This document shows, piece by piece, positions 34,880 to 47,165 of a stretch of 64,000 bases of DNA (position 1 is its first letter; each line of letters opens with the position of its first letter). The notes below the pieces were generated by a model, which saw nothing but the letters and a program-made list of their open reading frames with translations, was not told where the DNA came from and made no database searches. A program made the translations under genes and the position numbers. Where the stretch lies: positions 1-64,000 of the forward strand of contig QKWP01000197.1 of assembly GCA_003550325.1 (NCBI GenBank). Reading direction: 5' to 3'. The stretch comes from Gigaspora rosea. Lineage: Eukaryota; Glomeromycota; Glomeromycetes; Diversisporales; Gigasporaceae.

Positions 34880-35190
34880 AATTACGATCTCATCATTTCC
34901 CCACTGGAAGGTCATCTCTAAAAAGTTGTAATCTATCTTGGCATGAACTTTAGACAGCTAGTCGTTTCTGACAATGGCTTGATACGATACTGCATCGATC
35001 ACAACTACATTAACAGGAATCTCTACTCCTCTAACAACAAATGGAAAGTCTGAAATCTCACCAATTGCTCTCTTACTTTGGCCATGAACGTTAACCATAT
35101 TTACTGTAGAAGGCCTTTCAACTTTTACTCCCAAATTGCTTAGTAGATAAGAGGAGACAACACTCCCTGAAAAACACTATCGATAACAGT
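34880..35190 (-). pseudogene. retroelement aspartic-protease-like region (fossil)
   Basis: The minus strand reads SSYLLSNLGVKVERP, VNVHGQSKRAIGEI and VVVIDAVSYQAIVRNDWL in one stretch. This is the usual body of a retropepsin-like domain placed between gag and reverse transcriptase. Its N-terminal edge meets the unrelated block at 35.2-37.5 kb. Broken fossil. Confidence 0.55.
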
Positions 35191-35359
35191 CAGGAAATAT
35201 ACCAAATTAGGATAATGTAGATCGCTTCTTTTACGGTAACAAAATATCGATCAGACGAGTCTCGACTATTCTACATGTGATCATCAGCTCTGTGCAACTA
35301 TCCAATAAAATTGCAAGGCCTAAACATAACAACCAAGAATTTTGTACATACCTGATATA

Positions 35360-37015
35360 TACATATGTACATACATACAATACTTTACCTACAGCAATAA
35401 GAGATTTAGATTAATAACTTCATACAATGATATTGTTTTTCTGACTGCATGGGACAAATCACCATTTAAAAGTAGATTTAAAGTGAATTATATGGGTAAT
35501 ATAAAAAGAAGAAATCTTGCAGAAACTTATTTAATTTACTACTATAATCATTGGCATTTAAAGAATATCATTATAGCCTTTTATTTATTAAAAAACAACC
35601 TTTGAATTAAAAAACCTGACAACTTTAAAGCTGCTGCATTCAAAGCAAATCATCCCGTTCTTTCAGAGTATGGGATATTTACTTTGAAATTAAAATTATA
35701 TACAAAAAAAAATGGTATTATTAATAATTATTTTATTAACATCACTTTTATTATGATTTTTTATAATCTTTTAATTCCATTTTTTTAATAGAACAATTGG
35801 AATCAGGCAAAGTAATAAAAAATAGTCGATTCAGCCTATATCAATAATATATATGCATGCCCGGTAATATCAAATTTTTATTTTATTTTCTTATTATGTA
35901 TTACAAATTAATTTCTATCATATCTCTTAGGTCAGGAACCGGCAAAATGATAGTAGAAAATTTACTAGACTAGCCCAAGCAAATAAGCTTTCATTAAAAC
36001 TTTGTGGAATAAGATAAGAGCTATTTCAATTTTGATTCTTAATATGTTTCAAGATTTTGGCTAGATCCATACCTTTATATAGACTCAAAAAAAATAATCA
36101 AAAAATATTAAACTCTGGATATAAGTATGCCAGTGTGCATTTCCTTTGAGGAAAAAAATAACTCTAAATGAATTTACTAGAATATTTAAAAGTTCGTTGC
36201 TGAAGTTCACTTTTACTAGCCCGCCTTGTGATCTAAACCAATATAGAATGCCTTTAAAATTGCTACGTGAATGGCACGCAATTCCTTAAAATATTTTATA
36301 ATATTAAATTTTTGTCTATTCGTTTTAAAAAATATAACTTTTAATTATAAATGTTGGTTACCTGAGTACAGTATAGCAGTAGTACTGCAGTAGTATAAAA
36401 CACTATTTTTTCCTAAAATTTTGATATCATCCAACTATATCACCAGTCGTATATCCTCAAGGAATTGTTCCTAAAATGCTAACTGTTACAAAAAATCCAA
36501 AAATTGCCAAAATTATCCATTTAAATTTATTGCTGAGTTTTTTTTAGGATTTTACTTCACTGCTGGGCAAAAAAGCCTTAGCTGTTTTTGTTGAGGAGAA
36601 CTCGAATAAATATTTGTTACAATACCAAATATTAAAAAGAACAAAAATGGCCGTAAAAATTAATCAGCAAATTAAACGAAATCCAATTCCGCTTGTGCCA
36701 TCAAAACTAGTCCTTTCTTCTACAAGGGAGTTAATTTCTTAGGCTTCTTGGTCAAAATGAAAAGGAGAAGCTTGAAACATTAATCCCGCTGCTGCACCTC
36801 CAAACAAACAGAGAAAAGAACTAAAACTGTCTAATTTCATAGCCAAAAATAAAGAAATTAATAGTGAAATAAAATGGATATATTCATTATATCAGAATAA
36901 ACAAGTGTTAAAAAGAGAAACAGCAACAGTAAGAGAAATTATTACCAGATTTCTCCTTTTCTTTCATTTTTCCAAAGAAGCAGAAGCAAAAAAACTTTGA
37001 AGGATATAATAAATC
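35360..37015 (+). pseudogene. unrecognised coding relic lying inside the retroelement, opposite strand
   Basis: Plus-strand segments read like protein although broken. Around 35395-35730: TSYNDIVFLTAWDKSPFKSR, NLAETYLIYYYNHWHLKNI and FKAAAFKANHPVLSEYG. Around 36555-37005: KALAVFVEENSNKYLLQYQ, INPAAAPPNKQRKELK and WIYSLYQNKQVLKRETATV. An AT-rich 0.8-kb stretch between them could contain introns. The family is unknown to me. Orientation opposite to the host retroelement implies a separate insertion at about 35.2-37.5 kb, but I found no inverted ends or target duplication to define it. Confidence 0.4.
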
Positions 37016-37559
37016 ATATGGCGCACTGTTTCTTGAACAAAAAGAATATCCATCATCACCATGATAACTACACCTCATGTTTCATTTTCCTTATATTCCT
37101 GACCTAAGGGATATGATAAAAATTAATTCGTATTATAAAAAAATAAAATAAAAATTTGCGATTACTGGCATAAACATAATTTGTATCGTATATTTTTTTA
37201 TCGCTTTGCTTTATCAATATCTGATTCAAAGCATTCTATTCACTTCGACATGCTTATTTTACAATTCCTAATTCTGTAATTATGGGTCTCATCCACTTTT
37301 TTAACAAGTGTTAACTCGCGTGGATTATTGTGAATTATTTAAACTAGACGTCTTACATTGTCTACTCTTAGATTTTCAATAATAAATTATAAGAATAAAA
37401 AATTACTGAAAAATGCTGGCAAAAAGGTTCGCAAGAGCCAATAAAATTCAAGAATCGATGCATAGATTATTCTAGAACCTGATTTCCTAATTCGGTATAT
37501 CCCCTGACTGGATAATCAAAGGTATTACCTTATTAAAAACTACTGCATCACAATATAGA

Positions 37560-39577
37560 GCAGTTAAAGTCAGGGAGGGCTATAGGTTGATATAGTTACG
37601 AGCCTTTCATTTTTGGTGCAACCTTCTTCTGAAGTCCCTTGATTAATTCAGCGTGCATAGAAGGAACTGACCGAAGTAACTGCCTGATAGTGATATTAGC
37701 TTGCTTGTTACAGATATTGGTTACTACTGAATAAGGGAGGCACTAAAGCAGATATTTGTAGGGGGTCCTCAAAGAATTTCTTTTTACAGGCCGTTACAGC
37801 TTTACTAGTTTTATTTGTGACGCAAAAGGTTTCAAAACTTCACCCTGTCGTCCCGATTCTTCATCCGGAGCACCGGTAGCTAAGTCCTTCTCAGTTCTTT
37901 GACGCTTGAGCCTGGTAGACTATATAGGTCTCTTACCTTTTCATTGGCTATAAATATTTGGTTGTCTCCTATAAGATTTAAAAATATGTAGGCATCACTT
38001 GAGGTGCGTTCACTGTTAACGGGGTCAGCAGGAGAATTATTCCAGTGTTGATTATTTTGGTTGATGGGGATGGCGTTGCTTCTAGTAGCTACAGGTTTTG
38101 AATTATTTGCATGGGGAGGCTGGGGACAATCTTGTGCGTAATGGCCAGTTTGCCCATACTGGTAACAAGGGTAAAGAGGTGGGTTATTCCAATTTCGTCA
38201 TAGTAGGTCCCAATTTTTTTCATCTGGGTTACCATGGCCATAAAGGCTTCTCCCAGCTTGACTATAGCTTCTTCTGTTTTGGAAGGTTTTTTTTTACTGG
38301 AAGAGGGGCAGAAGGGAGAACACTCGCGTGAGAATTGGAATTAGGTGGGACTGGTGTATAGGTGATAGAAGGCAGGTAAGGATTAAAAAGAATAGTGCTT
38401 TGCTTAAATGAAGTTTCGAACACTTTTGCCCGTTCATATGCAGCAGCAAGAGTATGGAGCATAAAGGGAGCTACAGAAAGAGAAAGTTCAGTCCAAAGGC
38501 TGTTTATGAACATTTGCGCCTTTGCACTATCGGGGTATCTATGTCCTCCGGCCTCGACTCTTTGTAGTAATTCTTCAAAGGCAACATGGTAGGAGTCGAC
38601 ATCTTCAACAGGACCTTGTTTCTTTTGGGTAAGTTGGGCAAACTATTTGCTTTCTAATGCAGGGTTCTAAACTAAGTAATAAACGAGGGTCAGAAGCTTC
38701 GATTGGGGCAGCCTAATCGTTCCATCGATTGATGGGCAATTACTGCACCTGGTTAGTAACCCACCACATAGCTGCAGCAGTGCTGCAGCTCTTTTGAGTT
38801 TCAGAACAATTACCGGAATCTTTCTTTCATCCTGGACTTGATTCGCTTCGAAGGTCTTTTCCATGTCTTCAAGCCATGAAATTGGATCTTGCTCTTTAGC
38901 GGAAAACTCAGGGTATGTAATTAGATTAAGCTCGCGGGGTATGCTTTAGGAAGATTAATTTGAAGAGCAAGAGCATTCTGCATCTGGAAAACTAAATTTC
39001 CAATTTGCCATGCAAGTAGGACCATCAGATCAACTTCCTCTTCTTCTTCTAGAGAACAGACCGGCAGCTGGAGGTTGGTTGTGGATTGTCAAAATTTGGG
39101 TCAATCAGGTAAATGTTATCATTTCGCTCATTCTGCACCATCTCTTCAAAGTCTTCAGAGTGTTCACTAACATTTTCAATGTTTCAGAAAGGGGCTTGGG
39201 TAAATACGTATGCTTCCTGGTAAACTGTAAGAATTTCGTTCACAAGTTCAAGAAAATCAGGAGAACCACTATATCGAAAAGAAAAATAAAACGCTGAAGA
39301 AGATTTCCATGATATTTTCTAGACTGAGGTCATTAAGTTCTTTGAGATAGCGTATAGTGTGCTGTGAATAATGAGTGGCTAAATGGGCCTGATTATACCA
39401 CGTCCAAAAGTTAAGAAACTGTCCCAAAAGTTTTTCAGTTGGCGGGAAACAAAGAATGTATGATTCGTCTAGGTAATGCTTTATGAGATATCCAATAGCA
39501 TGGGGAGTTTTCCCAAAAAGATAATGATATTGGTCATGTCTATAGTTATTTCGAAAGTGTTGTTCAAAATTATTCAT
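37560..39577 (-). pseudogene. gag-like region of the retroelement (fossil)
   Basis: The minus strand from 39577 gives a capsid-like, Tyr/His-rich N-terminal part. Further on (near 38190-38130) there is a zinc-knuckle-like block (GQTGHYAQDC) in a Pro/Asn-rich linker, as in gag nucleocapsid regions. Next to the 5' LTR the minus strand has TTTGGTGCC directly after the LTR end, a possible primer-binding site. The region is broken in several places. Confidence 0.65.
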
Positions 39578-39639
39578 ACAAATTTTTAATTATAGGTGAA
39601 ATCCGAAGTGCGGCATATTTCCACAAAATAGGCACCAAA

Positions 39640-40762
39640 TGTTACTATCAGATGGGAGAGCATCAGACAACCGCCAATATAGTCTCAGAATAGTAAGCTG
39701 GACTTTAGTTATGGAGGGTAGGATTATGAGTAGGAATTAACAAAGGGAAGTCCAAGGGAGAACAAAATACTTTGGCGTAAAAGGAATTGAATAAGATATA
39801 TATATATGGCGGGGAGATAATTATGTGATTGAAGTAGAATGTAGAGTTACTTAAGGGAGGTAATTAATGTATTATGTATATTGATGTATCAGTGTAAGGC
39901 TTAAATGTATCGACGATTTAATTAATACGGTGATCAAACTAAGAATTCAATTTAAATCTATCAAACAATGAAATCAGTAAATTAATTTATTCGATATAAT
40001 ATAACAATGCACGAGTGTCAATATATCAAATTAATAAATAATGCGAATAGCATAGTTTAATGCTAACAAGCAGTGTTTGAGAATTCGACAATACAAAAAT
40101 AAATATTATAAGTTGCCTTTGGCTTTGAAATGTCCACAACTTATAATTATAGTTTATTAATCAGAGCGAAGTCTGAAGAAACTTTATTAAGGCAACTTTA
40201 AATACATAATCGATACATATAAATAAATTATACTAGTCTATTGTAGGAATATCGTTATCCCGATAGTCATATCTAATGCATTCATAATTTTACACGGCAA
40301 TAATTTTTGGATCAATCGTATGGTTCTCTAAATGCTATAAATAAAACGATAATAATTGAATGCTTCAAGTTCATTCAGTTCTTCTATGAACTTTAATTAC
40401 TCGCTCCCTTTGTACAAGGGGCGATTTGGTAATATTTAAATGCTTCATGTTCGTTTGTCCTCGAACGAAGCAATAATAGTTCATACATAATTTTCTATGT
40501 ATTAAGAAGATTACGTGATGAAAGTCACAAAAGACGATTCGTCATATGATTATGTAAAGCCGGGGTTCGCGTTATCCATCTATGCAGTGTGATAAAAAAT
40601 ATAAATAAGGAAATAGATATAATATAGCAGTATTACAAATAAAGAAAGATAATCAGAAAAGAAACGTAGTACGGTTGTACAATCAAAGAAAGTTTAAGGA
40701 TGATCAATCGGAAGACCGATTGGTCAACCATGCAAGGGTAAAAAAAATTTTTTTAATTTGCA
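39640..40762 (-). repeat. 5' LTR of the Ty3/gypsy-type element
   Basis: Near-identical partner of 28979-30112 over its full length, with scattered substitutions and a few small indels. It abuts the truncated 3' end of the kinase-TPR pseudogene after a short linker. Confidence 0.85.
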
Positions 40763-43561
40763 GGGGAACACCGGTTATTAAAACATAAAAAAATTTTTTT
40801 TTTGATGTTTCCAAATTTTGACCAGGCCGGATTATGAAAACCAATTGATTAATATATCTCATCATATAGGTTTTTGCACGTTCACTTAATGCAAATGTAT
40901 TGTTTGGATTTATTTCCAATGATTTATTTAAATCTACAATTGATTCTATATATCTGTTCATCATGCGATATGCTGCACCACGTTCGTTTAAAGCAAATAC
41001 ATCATTTGGATTGATTTCTAATGATTTATTTAAATCTGCAAGTGATTCTTCATATNNNNNNNNNNNNNNNNNNNNNNNNNNNNNNNNNNNNNNNNNNNNN
41101 NNNNNNNNNNNNNNNNNNNNNNNNNNNNNNNNNNNNNNNNNNNNNNNNNNNNNNNNNNNNNNNNNNNNNNNNNNNNNNNNNNNNNNNNNNNNNNNNNNNN
41201 NNNNNNNNNNNNNNNNNNNNNNNNNNTGCATTATTTGGATCGATTTCTAATGATTTATTTAAATCTGCAAGTGATTCTTCATATTTATTCATCCTGCGAT
41301 ATGATACACCACGGCAGAATAATGTCACTGCATTATTTGAATCGATTTCTAATGATTTATTTAAATCTGCAATTGATTCTTCATATCTGTTCATCTTTAG
41401 ATATGTTATACCGCGTTCTCTTAAAGCAAATACATCATTTGGATTGATTTCTAATGATTTATTTAAATCTGCAATTGATTCATCATATTTATTCATAATG
41501 CGATATGTTGCACCGCGTGAGCTTAATGTAATTGCATTCTTCTAATGATTTATTTAAGTCTGCAAGTGCTTCTTCACATTTATTCATCATGTAATATAAT
41601 TTACCGCGCTCGCCTAATGTAAATGCATTATTTGGATCGATTTCTAATGATTTATTTAAATCTGCAAGTGATTCTTCACATTTATTCAACATGCGATATG
41701 ATACACCACGGCTGTATAATGTCACTGCATTATTTGAATCGATTTCTAATGATTTATTTAAATCTGCAAGTGATTCTTCATATTTATTCATCATCCGATA
41801 TGTTTTACCTTACCACGTTCTCTTAATGTAATTGCATTATTTGGATCGATTTCTAATGATTTATTTAAATCTGCAAGTGATTCTTCATATTTATTCATCA
41901 TGGGATATGCTCTACCGCGTTTTCTTAATGTAATTGCATTATTTGAATCGATTTCTAATGATTTATTTAGCCTTAAACGTTTTTTCTCATTTTCGCTCAT
42001 TATATCATAATAAGATAGTGATGAAGTGACATTTCGTTTTAAAACCGAATCAGGAATTATCAAACTTATATCTGCCCTACTTTGATCGTCTTGATTAACT
42101 CGAATTGATTTTTGAGTTTTTAAAGCATTATAATTTTGGGCAATTATGTTTGTAACTTGTCCATTATCGAAACTTAGATTTTTCAAATTAAAAAAGACAT
42201 GTTGAATATCTGGGCGGCTTTCAGGATTTTGTTGCCAACAATCTATTTATTAATTAAAATTATTCTTGAACTTTAACGAAAAATAGTATATATATATTAT
42301 AAAAATTTATCATACCTGTATAAATCTTGATATATTCTGGTGGTGATCCTTCAACAGGGATTTCTCGAACACCGTTGCTAATGTCTAACATTAATGCAAG
42401 ATAATGTTCAGAATCAGCTTGAAAAGGTGGCTAACCACTAGATATTTCCCACATAAGGACACCAACACTATATATATCTGATTTTTTATTAAATCTAAAG
42501 ATCTATTTTTATTGCGTGAACTTATAAAACTTTGTGGATCCATATATGGAATTGCACCAAAAAAGTTTAGACTTGAGTTTGTCACTTCACCCAATCTTTT
42601 AGAAAGTCCAAAGTCTGTAAGTTTAATACGTTTGTCATGAACAAGTATATTTGTTGAATGCTATTAAAAATCATAAATAATTAGATTAATCAAATAATCG
42701 TCATTATGTCAATATTAAAAAAAAAACTACCAGATCTCGATGAATTATTTCTTCAGCATGCAAGCATTTGACTGCACTAGCAATCTGTACCGAAAAATTA
42801 ATCTTATCGTTCCAAGAAAGTTCTTTAAAATTATTTTGCAGATACGATCGTAAAGTTCCGCTGTCAGCATATTCAAGAACAAGCATGTAATGCGCAGAAC
42901 TCGAATCTGTATTATCTATTGTAGTAATATATATATGTTATTAGTTATTTGAGTGCTGTAGAGTAAAACCTGGAAGTGAAAATTTAAGCTTTCAGGATAT
43001 AATCCGAAAGAATTATATTTATCCAGCAGCTGACTATGATAGTGCTTGCCAAGTAACTAACTATTTGTTATGAATATGATTAGTGTTCTGGACGCATGAT
43101 ACTTTGATATTTTTACAGTAATACAAAATTTTCAAGTTTTCACTTCCAGAGCATTCATATTTTAAATTATAAAATCTAAAATTCACTTTTTCATAAAAAA
43201 ATATGAATTAATTACCTTTATTTTTAGTAACACCGAGCAGACGTATAATATTAGAGTGTATATCAGCCTTACAATGTAATTTAAGCTACCAAATTATACC
43301 TTACAATTAATATGATATTGTGTCATATATTTATACATTAATAACTAATTCAGTTACCTCTTTAACAATTTCTTTAATAGGCACATTACTTTTAAACGAT
43401 TTTATTGCAACGCTAATTTCATTGTTTATGAAAGTTGCACGATACACATTACCAAATCCTCCTTCTCCGATCAACTTAAAATCCTCGAAACGATAATATT
43501 CGTAAAATTTAATACGCTCTTCATTAAGGCATTTTTGAATTAAATCTTCAGATTGGTTCAT
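40763..43561 (-). pseudogene. protein kinase fused to TPR repeats, five exons, broken
   Basis: Exons on the minus strand: 43358-43561, 43216-43285, 42731-42915, 42316-42660, and 42242 down into the TPR array; all four introns are GT-AG with consistent phase. The kinase domain shows the Gly loop (GEGGFGNVY), the VAIKSFK lysine, HRDL in exon 3, and HSTNILV plus DFGLSKR in exon 4. About 34-residue repeats follow (core EESLADLNKSLEIDPNNA), at least eight, recognisable as TPRs. Breaks: a 1-nt loss near 42490 before SDIYSVGVLMW, a TGA/TAG-type stop after WEISSG (about 42432), a 5-nt GGTAA duplication near 41815, and a short deletion near 41540 inside a TPR. The array stops at about 40850, where a linker and the LTR begin. 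Such kinases are greatly expanded in mycorrhizal fungi. ORF predictions spanning the gap at 41056-41226 are unreliable. Confidence 0.8.
41056..41226. other. assembly gap (171 N)
   Basis: A run of N lies inside the TPR array, probably because repeat units could not be resolved. The true number of TPRs in this locus is therefore unknown. Confidence 0.99.
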
Positions 43562-43715
43562 AATTGTGCGCAGAGTTGTAAGTTTTCACTGTCCTAAGTC
43601 TTTTACGACCATATCACCCAAATGTCCAGGCGCCCAAGAGTGTCCAGCCTAATAATTAATAAACTCGTCTAAACAATATACCAATATATATTTAATTTAA
43701 TATTTTTTTTTTTTT

Positions 43716-44325
43716 TTTAATATATATATTTTATTTAGAATTAAAATAGGTTTTTTTATGTCCATCCACAACTGTTCCGTGAAACCACTGCAACATGTAC
43801 GTACGTACGCATTACATACTGACTTTATGAGTGGTTGCATAACAGTAGTGCATGCATACGAAACACAGATCTCGTGAGAATGTCTTGATGACTTAATAGG
43901 TGATGTTGCGGAAGACAAAGGTGAATCACTGTCCTCTCAGTATAAAGACGCCAGACATTTTTGCAACTAAATCTGAGATTTTGGGTCTCTTTTTAAGAAT
44001 CCCAAAAAGTAAATTAAAATAGAATTATTGTGATTTTGAGTTAAATGAATCTATGGGTGCTCTATATCTATTTGAAGACCGAATTCTTTGTAAAATTGTA
44101 ATGTTATGCTTTTTTTGATCTCCTGGCCTATATTCAAAACATTGATATTTTGTTTATTTTTTATTTTTTAGGTGGTCAATAAAAATGGATCAAGTGGGTT
44201 AAGAATAATGTTTTGCGTTAAAGCTGATCTGAAAACTCTATGAAATGCTATTTTCATACCTATTAAAATATCGGGAAGTTTCTTTGCAGCCAAATGTTGA
44301 TCTATACATTTAGGGAGCTGGTTAG
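43716..44325 (+). repeat. dispersed 0.6-kb repeat, copy 2
   Basis: Same orientation and order as 12418-13053. It begins in a poly-T/AT run shared in part with copy 1 and ends at GGAGCTGGTTA. It lies just upstream of the kinase pseudogene start. Short frames here are shifted relative to copy 1, so no shared protein is supported. Confidence 0.85.
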
Positions 44326-44528
44326 ACCAATCCTTCCGGGCTAACTGGTTTGGTAATTTGGGAGAGATCAGTAAAGGTTGAAAGAAGGGTTGAATGTGAG
44401 TACTTGAGATTGGAATGAGCCTGTAAGGGTAGACAGAACTGACTGGCCAATAAGAAATGGAAGCATGGAGGCGTATACATGTCAAGACCCAATGGAGCTC
44501 TGGGCACACCTATATGGGAGTCTTAGGA

Positions 44529-45163
44529 TGTTAAGAAGATTTGGGACCACCAATATGGGTATAGCTGGTACAAGTGCATGTAGTAGTGTGTAAGTCGGGT
44601 TAGCAATCTGCCTCATAATGCAATCCAACTATGCTTGGTACTGGAAGTTTCAGCGAAACATGCCTGGATACCTTGTCACCATAGCAGGGAGTACAGTCGT
44701 TCGCATATTTCAGAACTCAGAACGCTAAATCCTGGGTCCCGAAGTCGCAGGAAAATTGGTTAGTTGCGGTAGCATGCAGGCTTGAGATCTTACCCAATGT
44801 AGTAGAGGTAGCTGCATGGCTTGAGATACGAACTCCCAAGAAGTATGCTAGTAAGAAACTTTGGGTATACCAATTTGGAAGCATAAAGCGCCTACCTGGA
44901 ATTACATACGCCAAATTGGAAGTGATGTTACTAGGAAATGTGGGTAAAGTAGCGGACATGTAAATACTAATCAGCAGCTGGGAAGGGACTTACAAAACCA
45001 GGCTGGCTATATAAATAGGAATATGGTAGGCTCTAGTAGGTTTAGGTTATAGATAAATAGTTCAAGTCTCAGTACTTAGTAGATAGTATAAAGATTGTAA
45101 GCAGTAATATGTAATAATCAATATATATTCAATAAAGTCCAGAGGCATGATCTCACCTTAACA
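44529..45163 (+). mobile_element. possible LTR (solo or 3' LTR) fragment
   Basis: The block begins TGTTAAG and ends CTTAACA, a TG..CA pair with 7-bp inverted tips. It is clearly less AT-rich than the surroundings. Near its 3' part are CTATATAAATAGG (a TATA box) and, about 120 bp later, AATAAA, in the order expected of an LTR promoter and polyadenylation signal. The preceding 200 bp (44326-44528) have similar composition and may be internal sequence. The 5-bp flanks do not match, so a solo LTR is not proven. Broken fossil either way. Confidence 0.4.
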
Positions 45164-45299
45164 ATTAAAAAAAAAAAAAGAATATGTCCTATAACTGATA
45201 AGCTATTTTATACTAAATCAGGTTAAACACCAAGTCATGCCTCTGGCGAGCTGCCTTTTGATCGTTATTTGCTTCATATAATTATTTATTTCTCCCTAT

Positions 45300-46935
45300 A
45301 ACACAATCAATTTTTCAACATTTTTCTTTTTTCTAATACACAAAAGAGGTTAATGATTAAAACTAATAAAAAATTGTCAGGTTTAGGTTTATATAGTGAA
45401 ATCTAAAAATTAACTATCATATGAGCCTGTTTTGAACAGCTAATTTTTTTTTAACAAACTGATTATTTGATGAAAAAAAGTTCATTATCAATTACAAAAT
45501 TACTAACAAAACCTTAACAAAATTAATAGATTTACCTGTACAATTAAAGATAGTTAATTTTTTGTCAAAAAAATCAAAGCTTGATATATTCAGAATTCAT
45601 TATAAAAAAGCTCACTAAAAGAAAATTGGCATAGTCTAACAATTTATTGGTCTGAATTTAGCTATCAAGAGTTTATCAGATGAGTACATAAAAAGAACCC
45701 TTTTGTCATTGCAAAAAATAGTTTTGTCATGCATCATGAATTGCATTTTTGTTATAATTAAAATTTAATCAATTGTTAATATTTCATTTGCTACAATTTT
45801 AATTACTCATAATAAAGGTATATGTACTGTTAATCTATATAAATAATTTTTGTATGTTATGCCAAAATGGAACCTTGCTAGATTTAGGATTTAGAATTAA
45901 TATAAATTGATCCTAAATATACTTAAGTTTTAAATCACTCAATTGTTAAAGAATATCAAAATAACTTAAAAATTAATTCTGAATCCACTTAACGCATATT
46001 CTATTTAATAAAATTAAAAGCATTTGAATTCAATTTAAATAATGGTACTATTTATGCATGTATTATAATTATGCATTTAGGCTATAAAAGAAGAATTTTA
46101 GCTCATGTAACTGATATAAGTAAATTCTTCATCTGAAAAACTAATCATTGAAATTAAATCAACTTAACTCTGTTAAGAAATTTACTGGTTTTGCTACAAC
46201 TAAATTTAAAAATTTCGTTTTTACAAATTGTCAATTCATTAACAAATAATTGTAAAATGTAGCCATACAGTTTTATTCAGAAATCTATAAACAATTAAAA
46301 TATTATATTAAATTAATTTTTAATAATTTAAAATTAAATTACAGTGCTCTTCAAATCTGTGATCAACAAATTTTATGTATTATATAGAGAATTGGAAATC
46401 TAGTATGACCAGGACCCTGGACATATAGTACAGAGGTCATACGTTATACATTTCAGCAAAAACCTCAAAATTTGAAAAGTAAAAAAAAACAGTTTTTGGC
46501 AATTATCTTGGCATCTAGTGGTCCAATTTGAATGAACTCTTTTTTAAAATAAAGCTCTTAGTAAGGCGCATCTAACTAAAAAGTTCATTCAATTCTAATT
46601 ACTGGATCAGAAGTTATTTAAATACAGTAAATATAGCTTTGTTATTTTTAGCAAATTAGATCAAAATTGGCCAAAAGCCAAAATCCAGTTATGACCTATA
46701 AGAGATATTTGGGGTTCTGTATGACCTATGTAGATCATGGTAGTAACTGGACTCATATCAACTTATGATTCAGGAATTAAACTTATAAGAGTGCTCGAAT
46801 TATTTAATTAAATTACTTATTCAAGTTTTATTTGAATAATTCGATTTATGGCAATTAATTCATTAACAAATTTGTAAATTGTGCTTAAAAAACAATTAAC
46901 TTTAAATAAAACCATTATTATACGAGGTACAGTCA
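45300..46935 (+). repeat. dispersed repeat, copy B
   Basis: Collinear with 26709-27959, but with about 335 extra bases at 46400-46735. In the insert, CATCTAGTGGTCCAATTTGA and AAGGCGCATCTAAC resemble blocks of the TTAA foldback at 7159-7762. The remainder is more AT-rich than copy A. Confidence 0.8.
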
Positions 46936-47030
46936 ATGTTGGAAATCTTGTTGAAATTTATGTTCTCAAGAGAACATATTTATTTAATTTAATGTTTTCA
47001 AAAATTTTTTACGTTCTCAAATAAAAAAAA

Positions 47031-47165
47031 TTCTCCCTCTTGTTTTTCTCTCTTTCTATTTCTTTTTTTTCACTTTTTTTCACTTTTTCGCTTTTCTTCT
47101 TACTCTTTTTTACTTATACTTATTTCTCTTTATTATTTTTTTCTTTCAATACTTATACTTTATAT
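47031..47165. repeat. polypyrimidine tract
   Basis: About 135 bp of nearly pure C/T on the plus strand (TTCTCTCTTTC, CACTTTTTTTCAC), with few purines. It could be simple sequence or the polypyrimidine part of a decayed element; no gene follows. Confidence 0.75.

Larger units (their letters stand above)
28979..40762 (-). mobile_element. Ty3/gypsy-type LTR retroelement, broken, with nested insertions
   Basis: Two direct repeats of about 1.13 kb (28979-30112 and 39640-40762), each running TG to CA, bound an interior of about 9.5 kb. Read on the minus strand the order is gag-like region, protease-like region, reverse transcriptase, RNase H region, integrase; RT before integrase places it in the Ty3/gypsy group. 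The two LTRs differ at roughly 2-4% of sites by eye, so the insertion is old but not ancient. Internal coding capacity is broken many times (well over five breaks) and is split by at least two other elements (31013-31693 and 32490-32991) and an unrelated block at about 35.2-37.5 kb. No matching 5-bp target duplication was found at the outer ends. Confidence 0.85.

Noticed and set aside
38098-39297. Plus-strand frames at 38.1-39.3 kb
   Set aside because: They are antisense to the gag-like region of the minus-strand retroelement.
40900-41545. Plus-strand frames through the N gap
   Set aside because: They are antisense to the TPR array and include unknown bases.
44168-44959. Minus-strand frames of 60-113 codons
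   Set aside because: They overlap the dispersed repeat and the LTR-like block and have no family resemblance; the GC-richer composition is enough to explain them.
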